This document shows, one piece after another, positions 11,501 through 18,067 of a stretch of 64,000 nucleotides of DNA. The notes beneath the pieces are model-generated. The model made no database searches. It was not told the DNA's origin and saw only the letters and a program-made list of their open reading frames with translations. The DNA comes from Planctomycetota bacterium (lineage in GTDB: Bacteria; Planctomycetota; UBA1135; GCA-002686595), in assembly GCA_016220085.1 (NCBI GenBank), contig JACRIN010000033.1, positions 1 to 64,000 on the forward strand, written 5' to 3'. The position numbers were made by a program, and so were the translations under genes. The stretch's first letter is position 1. Every line of letters begins with the position of its first letter.

Positions 11501-11803
11501 CTGTCGTCGCGCTCGACGCGCCTCGCGGTGCTCGAATCGATCGTCGAGCCGAACCGCAAGATCGCGCACGGCTACGACGCGGTGCAGTTCGTCACCGTCG
11601 ACGAGGAAGTGCTCGAGGGCCGCATCCTCTCGGAGACGCCCGATGTGATCCGTGTGCTCGACGCCGAAGGCAACGAGCACGCGCTCCACCCCGCCGACGT
11701 CGCCGCGCGCCGCCCCGCGCTCTCCGCGATGCCGTCGGGGCTCGCGCAACACCTCTCCGCGAGCGAGATGCGCGATCTCGTCGCCTTCCTCGCTGGCCTG
11801 TGA
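8519..11803 (+). CDS. PVC-type membrane-bound dehydrogenase with HEAT repeats and C-terminal haem-binding domain
   Basis: A 1094-residue protein. A short hydrophobic N-terminus (IDLLHAALFCLAQEP) is followed by a six-bladed-propeller dehydrogenase-like domain (~30-440, resembling soluble sugar dehydrogenases; PVC family), with LRIGPDGKLYFSCGDRG and an acidic GDNNSDGGDQ loop. Armadillo/HEAT repeats fill ~450-930. The last ~130 residues form the Pirellula/Verrucomicrobium-type haem-binding domain with CLKCH near residue 972. The start is GTG at 8519, overlapping the previous stop as GTGA, which implies translational coupling. These proteins are thought to oxidise sugars or alcohols in the periplasm and pass electrons to the c-type domain; that role is inferred from domain content. 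Confidence 0.9.
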   Translation: MIDLLHAALFCLAQEPAPSYAPKVEEASDETRTAVDKLELADGLSATLWAAEPMLANPVCLYMTNQGDLYVAETFRHYAGVADMRDHMDWLDDELAARSVADRVEMFKRRADDFGWFTKDSDRVRLLRDVDHDGRADVSVVFADQFFDPASGIGAGLLERRGDVYFTNIPDLWRLRDDDQNGRADVQEKLSTGYGVHVAYLGHDLHGLRIGPDGKLYFSCGDRGLRVETPNGVIDAGATGAVLRCNLDGSELELYATGLRNPQELAFDEFGNLFTGDNNSDGGDQARWVYVLPGSDSGWRFHYQHLTEPWLRGPWNDELLWKPHFAGQAAYVLPPVENVAHGPSGLTYHPGTGLDPSWKGRFFLCEFEGDPRSSGVLSFAIEPKGAGFVLKGEVQQTIWNVCVTDVDFGPDGALYLCDWVFGWQKTGKGRIFRVQSKDAASAAANTETRDVLASDFASKPLVELGTLLAHADQRVRLEAQLELASRGDDGHAILSSTVKGTVSQLARLHSLWGLGIVARRDPRAVDELRALLVDEETEVRAQAARVLGDLRDARSTEFMIALLADASPRVRCFAALALARIGAVSAIDPLFALARETGENDPWLRHAAIEGLARCADDERLAAAVDDPSVDTRVAAVVALRRRASATVARFLGDTDARVVTEAARAIYDLNLTGGFDDLADLVGSPRIEGNALVRRVLHANYRLGGSERPKRLAEFALRDGANEKLRAEALSLLERWLEPEGRDLLTGEWRPLEKRESDRARLVDLVVWLEKRGIATRPDELRIAWTKLVAGYHVESSSDVLARWASDAKEPAKLRAAALQALATLGADAALAVLRENVLDLDGEVRAAAIAGLQRVAPGEALPILRTALASADPRELRVAYAGLAKLDDPVASELLATSLDSLDRGLVPAEVALDLVQAGEKKGGVLGERLKARRAARAESDAPLAPYLDSLYGGDPERGRALFREKTEVTCLKCHRVEDGGEGGNVGPVLRGLSSRSTRLAVLESIVEPNRKIAHGYDAVQFVTVDEEVLEGRILSETPDVIRVLDAEGNEHALHPADVAARRPALSAMPSGLAQHLSASEMRDLVAFLAGL

Positions 11804-12489
11804 TGCGGATCGCGCGCCTGTCGGGCCTCGTCGCGGCGCCGAGCGCCGTCGGCTCCGTGGTGGTGATCGACGTCTTGCGTGCGTTCACGACCGCGGCGTT
11901 CGCGTTCTCGCGCGGCGTGCGCCAGATCGTGCTCGTCGAGACCGCGGAGGAGGCGTTCGCGCTGCGCGCGCGGGATCCGCGGCTGCTCCTGGTCGGCGAA
12001 GTGCAAGGCCGGCCGATCCCTGGCTTCGACTTCGGCAACTCGCCGGAAGCGATCGAGGCGGAGGCGGAGCTCGCGGGTCGCACGCTCGTGCTGCGCTCCT
12101 CCAGCGGCACGCAAGGCGTCGCGCGCGCGGTCCACGCCGCGCGGACTTACCTCGGCTCGTTCGCGGTCGCCGAAGCGACCGTGCGCGCGCTGCAACGCGA
12201 CGGCGCCGACGTCAGCCTGCTCGCGATGGGCTGGGCGGGCGACGGAATCGGCGAGGAAGACGTCGCGTGCGGCGACCTGCTCGAAGCGCGGCTCGCCAAT
12301 CGGCCGATCGACCTCGCGGCGTGCGTCGCGAAGGCGCGCGCGAGCCGCGCGGCGCAGAACGGCTTCGATCCGACCCTCGACTGGATCACGCCCGGCGACG
12401 TCGAGCGCGCGCTGCAGGTCGACCGCTTCGACTTCGCGATGCCGGTGCACCGCGAACGGGGCTTGCTCTTCGCGCGCGCGGAGCGCTAG
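11803..12489 (+). CDS. comB: ComB-family 2-phosphosulfolactate phosphatase-like protein
   Basis: A 228-residue protein of the ComB family. The named member removes phosphate from 2-phosphosulfolactate in the coenzyme M route; many bacteria carry it without that pathway. Family marks are VVVIDVLRAFTT near the N-terminus, GEVQGRPIPGFDFGNSP in the middle and RSSSGTQG around residues 97-104. The ATG at 11803 overlaps the upstream stop (TGATG), so it is translated with the PVC dehydrogenase. No other coenzyme M gene is visible nearby, so the true substrate is open. Its TAG stop lies inside the CTAG/inverted-repeat boundary of the downstream MITE-like element, so the last residues may have been altered by the insertion. 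Confidence 0.85.
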   Translation: MRIARLSGLVAAPSAVGSVVVIDVLRAFTTAAFAFSRGVRQIVLVETAEEAFALRARDPRLLLVGEVQGRPIPGFDFGNSPEAIEAEAELAGRTLVLRSSSGTQGVARAVHAARTYLGSFAVAEATVRALQRDGADVSLLAMGWAGDGIGEEDVACGDLLEARLANRPIDLAACVAKARASRAAQNGFDPTLDWITPGDVERALQVDRFDFAMPVHRERGLLFARAER

Positions 12490-12727
12490 CAGCCCGTTGA
12501 AAAAGGCGCCGTAGCGAGGCACAGCGCGCAACGGCGAGACGAGGAGCGCGACAGAACAGCGGCAAGGGGCCCCGCGATAGAACGCGAAGCGATCGTGGCG
12601 AAGGTTCCCTCGGAGCCTTCGCAGCGGGGAGCGGCCTGTAGGACCGCCGAGCACGATGTTCGGAGCGCGACGAAGTATCGCCGCAGCGCGCGAAGCCGAG
12701 TAGGTGACTTTTTCAACGGGCTGCTAG
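12486..12727. mobile_element. MITE-like element: perfect inverted repeats flanked by CTAG
   Basis: A 242-base segment bounded by CTAG at 12486-12489 and 12724-12727. Inside, CAGCCCGTTGAAAAAG (12490-12505) is matched perfectly by its reverse complement at 12708-12723. Counting the palindromic flanks, 22 bases at each end (12484-12505, 12708-12729) are perfectly inverted. No transposase frame fits inside. A short hairpin, gaaggttcc/ggagccttc with loop ctc, sits almost at the centre (12600-12620). The structure fits a non-autonomous transposon end pair with a 4-base CTAG target duplication. The TAG of both flanking convergent genes comes from the CTAG boundaries. It could also act as a bidirectional RNA stem at the convergent 3' ends. 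Confidence 0.7.
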
Positions 12728-13386
12728 CGGCGCTTGCACGCCTCGTTCGCCGCATCGCACATCGAGCACGTCTTGCGGCCCGCGAAGACGCCGGGGCGCT
12801 CGCTCGCGCGCTGAGAGTCGAGCGCCGCCATCCCTTTCTGCCGCCAGCCGTCCATCGCGCGCGTCCACGCGGCGCGTTCGTCGTCGGTCAGGCGTTTCTC
12901 GTCGAGTCGGAGCGCGATCCAGCCCTGCACCAGCTTTCCCGCGCGCTCGAAGCGCTCGTCGGCGGTGCCGTGGAGCAGCGCTCGCTCGGCCTCCGCGTCG
13001 AGTCCGTCGCCGAAGCCGTGCTTCAGCGCTTCGAACGCCGGACGCGCGCGGTAAGCACGGAACGCTTCGTACGCGGGCGAGCAAATCGGACAACCGGGAA
13101 CGAAGTTCGCGGGGCGACCGCTCGCCGGATCGACCGCGAGCACCGCGTCGACCGCCGCGTTCGAGGCGCCGGCGGCGTACAGGCCCTCGAGCACGGCGAA
13201 GAAGAGCTCGCGCTGACCCTCCTTGGCAACCTTGGCGTCGGCTTCGGCCGCGCGACGACACGCGTCGCCGCCGAGCGGCGCGACGAGCTCGAGCCCGAGC
13301 CCGAGCCCAAGCGCGGGCGCGGGCGACCAGGCGAGCGCGGTGACGACGGCTGCGAGGGTCAGCGAGAGCAGGATGGGTTTGTGCAT
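12724..13386 (-). CDS. Hypothetical exported protein with paired CxxC motifs
   Basis: A 220-residue protein that I do not recognise. It starts with a signal peptide (MHKPILLSLTLAAVVTALAW, cleavage near APALG). The mature part is mostly helical and carries CPIC near residue 100 and a C-terminal CSMC, then a single Cys close to the end (NEACKRR), plus one early Cys (DACRRAAEA). These suggest metal binding or disulfides. The start is ATG at 13386. The stop codon lies in the right boundary of the MITE-like element, so the original C-terminus may have been different. It is divergent from the DMT transporter gene 135 bases away. No function is assigned. Confidence 0.75.
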   Translation of the reverse strand: MHKPILLSLTLAAVVTALAWSPAPALGLGLGLELVAPLGGDACRRAAEADAKVAKEGQRELFFAVLEGLYAAGASNAAVDAVLAVDPASGRPANFVPGCPICSPAYEAFRAYRARPAFEALKHGFGDGLDAEAERALLHGTADERFERAGKLVQGWIALRLDEKRLTDDERAAWTRAMDGWRQKGMAALDSQRASERPGVFAGRKTCSMCDAANEACKRR

Positions 13387-13521
13387 GGTTGTCTCCGTGG
13401 GGTTGGGTTGGATCGCGGACACCGCGGCGGACGCATGGAATCGACGGGTGTTATCCACGCGATCGCGCTCGGTGCAGATCGGCGTTCGCAGTAGAGTCTC
13501 GCGCCCTTCCGCCGCCCAACC

Positions 13522-14448
13522 GTGAGTTCCTCGCTCCCCGTTCCGTCGCGCGCCGCGACCGTCGCCGCGCTCGTGTTGCTCTGCGTGATCTGGGGCAGCA
13601 CCTGGCTCGTGATCGCCGACGGGCTGAAGAGTCTGCCGCCGCTGACGTCGCTCGCCGCGCGTTCGTTGGTCGCGGCTGCTGTGATGAGCGTCGCGGCGCG
13701 CTGGCTCTTGCGCTTCGATCGCGGCGAGGCGCCGCCGTGGCGACTCACGCTCGCCGTCGGATCCCTGCAGCTCGGCCTTTCCTACGTGATCGTCTACGTG
13801 ACCGAGACCGTGCTCCCAACGGGGCTCACGAGTCTCCTGTGGGCGGTGTTCCCGATCTTCGTCGCGATCGGATCGCACTTCTTCCTGGCGGGCGAGCGAT
13901 TGCGGCGCGCGCAGGCGACCGGCTTCGCCGTCGGCTTCGTCGGCGTCGGCGTGCTCTTCGTCAGGGTGCTCGGCGCGATCGACACGCGCGCGGTCCTCTT
14001 CGGGTTGCTGCTGCTCGCGAGCCCGTTGATCTCCACCGTCTCGACGATCGTCGCGAAGCGTCACGCGGCGCGCGTGAGCTCGGTGCTCTTGAATCGCAAT
14101 GCGCTGTACGTCGCCGCGACGTTGCACGTGCTCGCCGCGCTCGTCTTCGAGCACGATGCCCCGGCCGACTGGACGGCTCGCGCCGTCGCGAGCGTCGTCT
14201 ACCTCGCCGTCTTCGGCACGGCGCTCGCGTTCGGGCTCTACTTCTGGCTCCTGCGGACGATCGCCGCGCATCGCATGAGCTTGATCTCGTACGTCAACCC
14301 GGCGATCGCGCTGTTCCTCGGCTGGGCGGTCGGCAAGGAGCCCGTGACCGCGTGGACGATCGCGGGCAGCGCGCTGATCCTGCTCGGCGTCTACCTGGTG
14401 GTCCGCGGCCGCGCGCCGGCGCCCGCCGCTTGCGACGCCGAGCCCTGA
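13522..14448 (+). CDS. EamA/DMT-superfamily transporter (RhaT/YdcZ-like permease)
   Basis: A 308-residue inner-membrane protein with about ten hydrophobic segments arranged as two EamA repeats of five. Typical family sequence begins each half: LCVIWGSTWLVIADGL near residue 20, and FGTALAFGLYFWLLR followed by SLISYVNPAIALFLGW in the second half. The family exports or imports small metabolites such as amino acids and sugars; the substrate cannot be read from sequence. The start is GTG at 13522; no strong ribosome site precedes it. It is followed 19 bases later by the SGNH hydrolase gene on the same strand, so they may be co-transcribed. Confidence 0.88.
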   Translation: MSSSLPVPSRAATVAALVLLCVIWGSTWLVIADGLKSLPPLTSLAARSLVAAAVMSVAARWLLRFDRGEAPPWRLTLAVGSLQLGLSYVIVYVTETVLPTGLTSLLWAVFPIFVAIGSHFFLAGERLRRAQATGFAVGFVGVGVLFVRVLGAIDTRAVLFGLLLLASPLISTVSTIVAKRHAARVSSVLLNRNALYVAATLHVLAALVFEHDAPADWTARAVASVVYLAVFGTALAFGLYFWLLRTIAAHRMSLISYVNPAIALFLGWAVGKEPVTAWTIAGSALILLGVYLVVRGRAPAPAACDAEP

Positions 14449-14467
14449 CCGCGACACTCGTCGCACG

Positions 14468-15625
14468 ATGTCGACGCGCTTCGTCCGGGCCCTGACCGCG
14501 CTGATCGCGACCGCGGTCGTGGTCGGCGCGACGTACCCGCTCTGGAAGCGCGTGCCCGCGCCCGGTCCCGTCGTGCTCAAGGACAACACGACCGCGTCGG
14601 AGTCGCTCTTGCGCGCCCGCGCCGCCGAGCCGCATCCGAACGCGCCGCTGTGGGAGCCGATGGACGTCGCCGACGTGCCCGCGCTCTACGGCGCGCCCGA
14701 CGACGAACGGCTCGCCGATCCGTGGACCGGCTTCGCGTACCGGCCGAACCACGCGCGTCGGTTGGTGCTGCCCGACCATCCCGAGGGCGCGTTCGGCAAG
14801 CGCACGAACTCGCTCGGGCTTTCGCAGCCCGAGGAGCTCTCGCCCGCGCGCGATTTCCTGGTGCTCGTCGGCGGCGATTCGCACGCGGACGGCTTGTGCG
14901 ACGACGCGGACACGTTCGCCGCGCAAAGCCGCGAGCGTCTGCGCGCGCTCCATCCCGATCGCACGATCGACGTCGCGAACGCTGCGGAGGCGGGTTACGC
15001 GTTCCACCACTATCTCGGGCTCTTGCACAAGTTCGCCGAGCTCCGCCCGAACGTGTACGTCGTCGCGATCTACACCGGCAACGACGTGATGGGCACCGTC
15101 AAGCTGCGCCACTACTTCGCGCGCACGATGCCGCCGCCGCACACGCTCGAGTACTTCAAGGAGATTCGGCGCGCGCAGAAGATCTCCACCGGCGCGGTCG
15201 CGAACGCGTTGAACCAGTTGCTCTACTTCCGGCGCTATCCCGACGAGCTCGAGCCCTCGATTCAGAACGCGCTCGCGCTGTGCGCCGAGCTCGAGGATTT
15301 CGCTCGCGAGCGCGGGATCGAGGTCCTCTACGTCGCGATCCCCGCCTGCCTCGAAGCGAGCGGCGTCGGCGAAGCCAAGCTCGCCGAATTGAAGCGCGAG
15401 CTCGCGCTCGAGACCGTCTGGGACCACTTCGAGGTAGTCACCGATCGCCTGGTCGCCGGCCTGCGCGCGCGCGGCAACGACGTCACCGACCTGCGCGAGC
15501 ATTTTTCCGGTCTGCGCGAGCGCTACTACTGGACCGACCTGCACATCAACGTCGACGGACAGCGGCTGATCGCCGAGTTGCTCGCGCCCAAGCTCGACCT
15601 AGCGTTCGCGCGCGCGGTGCGCTGA
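14468..15625 (+). CDS. Membrane-anchored SGNH-fold hydrolase-like protein
   Basis: A 385-residue protein with one N-terminal hydrophobic segment (residues 8-26) acting as signal or anchor. The SGNH/GDSL blocks are present in order: block I as VGGDSHADG (nucleophile Ser) near residue 138, block III as YTGNDVMG (Asn) near 203, and block V as DLHINVDG (Asp and His) near 358. Such enzymes are esterases or O-acyltransferase partners acting on envelope polysaccharides or lipids. The arrangement, with an N-terminal anchor and a long insert between blocks III and V, resembles AlgX/DHHW-type polysaccharide acetylation proteins, but I cannot name a substrate. No glycan assembly genes lie directly beside it. 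Confidence 0.78.
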   Translation: MSTRFVRALTALIATAVVVGATYPLWKRVPAPGPVVLKDNTTASESLLRARAAEPHPNAPLWEPMDVADVPALYGAPDDERLADPWTGFAYRPNHARRLVLPDHPEGAFGKRTNSLGLSQPEELSPARDFLVLVGGDSHADGLCDDADTFAAQSRERLRALHPDRTIDVANAAEAGYAFHHYLGLLHKFAELRPNVYVVAIYTGNDVMGTVKLRHYFARTMPPPHTLEYFKEIRRAQKISTGAVANALNQLLYFRRYPDELEPSIQNALALCAELEDFARERGIEVLYVAIPACLEASGVGEAKLAELKRELALETVWDHFEVVTDRLVAGLRARGNDVTDLREHFSGLRERYYWTDLHINVDGQRLIAELLAPKLDLAFARAVR

Positions 15626-15665
15626 ACGGCTGGTCGCCTCCGGGCCCGAGGGGTAGCCTGGCGAC

Positions 15666-16802
15666 ATGCGTTTGCTGCTCCGATCGGCGGTTGGGTTGTT
15701 GGTGGGGTCGATCGCGGCGGCCCAAGGCGCCACGGTGTCGAGTTCTCCGGCGCTGAGCTCCACGGTGCCGAGCTCTTACGCGCTGAGTTCGACGCCACCA
15801 AGTTCGACGGCACCGAACTCGAGTGCACCCCACTCGACGGAACCGAGCTTCACGGAGCCGAGCGCGAACGCGCGGAACGCAGCCGCGCAGGAAACCACGG
15901 CGCCGAGCAAGCCCGGTCAGGGCCCGGCGCCCGCCGCCGCGAGCGCAAGACCATTCGTGCTGACGCCGAAGGACGGCGCGGCGTTGCTCGTGCTCACCAC
16001 CAACCGGCTGCCGGGCGAGCGCCTGCGGTTCATCACGTGCGAGGCGGTGCTCGACGGCAACAACGACTTCGGCGTCAACCAGCTGAAGCTCGAGAGCTCG
16101 AAGTGGCTGCGCGAAGGCGTCGCGCCCGACGAAGTGCATTCGTTCACGTGGACGTTCGAGCCCGGCGTCGAGCTCAAGTTCAGCGCGAAGCCCGACGCCG
16201 ACGGCGTCGACCTGAAGTACGTCGTCACCAACCGCACGACGAAGACGCTCGAGCGCGTGCTCGTCCACCCTTGCTTCCAGTCGATGGGCGCGCCGTCGTT
16301 CTTCCCCGGCACCGCCGCGCAGGCCGCCGACGACGCGAGCGGGCGCAAGGCGCGCACCGGGCTCCGCGACTACTCGGAGCTCCACGAGCGGCTCTTCCTG
16401 TGGAGCGAAGGCGAGCCGTTCGCGTTCGCGAAGTCACAGCTCTCGAAGCACGAGCCGCACCTCGCCTTCCTCGCGCGCGGCGAGAAGGAAATCGCCTGGG
16501 GTTGGTGGCAGAACGACTCGCGGCGCTTCGACGAGCCGTGGATCGCGCTGCGGAGCAAAGACAAGAAGAAGGTGCTCGGCCTGACGTTCGAGCGCGCCGC
16601 GTGGGCCTCGGCGAACACCGGCGACGGCCGCGCGTGCTTCCATCTCTTCGGCGCGGTCGGCAGGCTCGCGCCCGAAGCGCGCGGCGAGGTCAAGGGCCGG
16701 ATCTGGCTCCTCGACGGCGACCTGACGGCGTTCGCGAGGCGCGCGGCGGCCGCGACCGAGCTCGAGCCCGCCGCCGGCGCGCGCGCCAAGCCGAAGAAGT
16801 GA
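15666..16802 (+). CDS. Secreted protein with pentapeptide-repeat linker, unknown globular domain
   Basis: A 378-residue exported protein, not recognised. A signal peptide (residues 1-21) is followed by a Ser/Thr/Pro-rich linker of nine imperfect pentapeptides of the type PSSTA (residues ~25-69). A disordered Ala/Pro stretch and a ~270-residue globular domain follow. The globular part is rich in beta structure, with TWTFEPGVELKFSAKPDADG and KYVVTNRTTKTLERVLVHPC, and ends in a basic tail (ARAKPKK). The linker looks like a flexible or glycosylated stalk. The stop is separated by 3 bases from the convergent patatin gene. The ATG at 15666 starts the signal peptide. No function is assigned. Confidence 0.75.
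   Translation: MRLLLRSAVGLLVGSIAAAQGATVSSSPALSSTVPSSYALSSTPPSSTAPNSSAPHSTEPSFTEPSANARNAAAQETTAPSKPGQGPAPAAASARPFVLTPKDGAALLVLTTNRLPGERLRFITCEAVLDGNNDFGVNQLKLESSKWLREGVAPDEVHSFTWTFEPGVELKFSAKPDADGVDLKYVVTNRTTKTLERVLVHPCFQSMGAPSFFPGTAAQAADDASGRKARTGLRDYSELHERLFLWSEGEPFAFAKSQLSKHEPHLAFLARGEKEIAWGWWQNDSRRFDEPWIALRSKDKKKVLGLTFERAAWASANTGDGRACFHLFGAVGRLAPEARGEVKGRIWLLDGDLTAFARRAAAATELEPAAGARAKPKK
15738..15872 (+). repeat. Nine in-frame imperfect 15-bp tandem repeats
   Basis: Nine consecutive 15-base units, each resembling CCGAGTTCGACGGCA, encode SSSPA, LSSTV, PSSYA, LSSTP, PSSTA, PNSSA, PHSTE, PSFTE and PSANA. They lie wholly inside the coding region and keep frame, so unit gain or loss would change linker length without disrupting the protein. 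Confidence 0.85.
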
Positions 16803-16805
16803 ACT

Positions 16806-17921
16806 TCAGAGGTTGCCGAGGCTGATCGCGCCCGTCGGGCAGTTGCGGGCGCACGCGTGGTCGCGCGTGCACTCGTAGTTCGCGGGCTTGCGGACGGTCG
16901 CCTTCTCGCCGTGCGCGGTGAACGCTTCGGTCTCGCAGACGGCCTCGCACAGACCGCAGCCGATGCACGCGATCGGGTCGATGCGCACGCTGACGAAGTC
17001 GCGCGGCGTGACCGGACAGCAGAGGCCCGCGATCGGCTCGCAGCGGACGAGCTCGCGCGTCGCCGAGTGCGACGTCAGGACCTTCAGCGCCTCCTCCTCC
17101 CCGCGCCGCACGATGTCGGCGACGTCCTGGAAGTCGAAGCGCGCGAGGTGGCCGACCTTCGGTTGGATCAGCGCGGTGCGGGAGTCGAGCTGCATGTGCA
17201 GCTGATGCTCGGTGATCACCTCTTCCGCGATCTCGAACGCGCGAAAGAGCGTCGTCGCGACGCGGCTCTTGTAGTTCGGCGTCTTGAACGTCGCCTTGAC
17301 CGACAGATCGACCGCGATGATCAGGTCCGGCCGCAGCGTCTTCGCGAACCGCAGCGGCACCGAATCGACCATGCCGCCGTCCATGTAGTGGTAGCCGCCT
17401 CGCTCGTACGGCTCGAACACCCCGGGCAGCGCGCACGACGAGTACACCGCGTCGACCATCGAGATGTCTTCGAAACCTTGCGTGCCCCAGAACACCGAGC
17501 CGCCGGTCTCGAGTCGCACCGCATTGCAATAGAACGGCACGCGCGTCTCGCCGAACTTCGTGCGCGGCAGGATGCGCTCGAGCTTCCGCTTGAAGTGATC
17601 GCCCGCGTACATAGACGGCGCGCGCACGCCCTTCAGCAGGAACTTGACGACGTTGAGCTTGAAGTAGTCCTGGCGCTGGATCTCGGAGATCAGCGACTCC
17701 ATCTGCGCGAGCGAGTACCCGCCGGCGGCCATCGCTCCGACCAGCGAGCCGATGCTCGTGCCGACGATCGCGTCGTACTCGATCCCGAGCGTCGCGATCG
17801 CCTTGAGCACGCCGACGTGCGCCATGCCGCGCATGCCGCCGCCGCCGAGCACCAAGACCGTGCGCGGACGCGGTCGGGCTCCGCTCGGACGCGCGAGCGG
17901 CGGTTCGGGTGTGTCGAGCAT
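16806..17921 (-). CDS. Patatin-like phospholipase fused to a C-terminal dicluster ferredoxin domain
   Basis: A 371-residue protein of two parts. Residues ~20-290 are a patatin-like acyl hydrolase: the oxyanion motif LGGGGMRG (25-32), GTSIGS with nucleophile Ser56, and the catalytic Asp in MDGGMVDS. Residues ~310-371 are ferredoxin-like: CIGCGLCEAVC supplies a full CX2CX2CX3C set, then CTRDHACARNCP supplies Cys at spacing 0, 6 and 10, with Asp where the second Cys (position 3) should be. This resembles the Asp-ligated cluster of some archaeal ferredoxins. A further Cys run (CEPIAGLCCP) precedes the ferredoxin part. ATG at 17921 is used; an upstream in-frame extension is Arg-rich noise. No signal peptide, so cytoplasmic. 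A redox-sensing lipase or esterase is a guess. Confidence 0.85.
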   Translation of the reverse strand: MLDTPEPPLARPSGARPRPRTVLVLGGGGMRGMAHVGVLKAIATLGIEYDAIVGTSIGSLVGAMAAGGYSLAQMESLISEIQRQDYFKLNVVKFLLKGVRAPSMYAGDHFKRKLERILPRTKFGETRVPFYCNAVRLETGGSVFWGTQGFEDISMVDAVYSSCALPGVFEPYERGGYHYMDGGMVDSVPLRFAKTLRPDLIIAVDLSVKATFKTPNYKSRVATTLFRAFEIAEEVITEHQLHMQLDSRTALIQPKVGHLARFDFQDVADIVRRGEEEALKVLTSHSATRELVRCEPIAGLCCPVTPRDFVSVRIDPIACIGCGLCEAVCETEAFTAHGEKATVRKPANYECTRDHACARNCPTGAISLGNL

Positions 17922-18057
17922 GGGACGTCGTCCGGATCGGCCGCGCGAACGGGAGAGCTTCAGGCCGGCGCGCGCAAGTCGCCGTGAGTTCTTGAGTTCG
18001 GGACGCCGAAGGGTCAACTTGTGCCCCGACTCGCGGCGCGCCGACGCGCGCCCGATG

Positions 18058-18065
18058 AGGGGGAG
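18058..18065 (+). promoter_or_regulatory. Strong ribosome binding site of the fatty-acid oxidation operon
   Basis: AGGGGGAG ends 2 bases before the ATG at 18068. It is one of the few purine-rich sites in the window and supports that start for the acyl-CoA ligase gene, although the spacing is shorter than ideal. Confidence 0.5.
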
Positions 18066-18067
18066 CG

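Noticed and set aside
4820-11803. A 2327-codon plus-strand frame spanning the PSCyt gene and the PVC dehydrogenase
   Set aside because: Only the part from 8519 has family character; the first 1200 codons are Arg/Glu-rich antisense of the PSCyt gene.
14294-15544. 416-residue minus-strand frame
   Set aside because: Reverse-strand shadow of the SGNH hydrolase; low-complexity Val/Arg/Glu sequence without domains.
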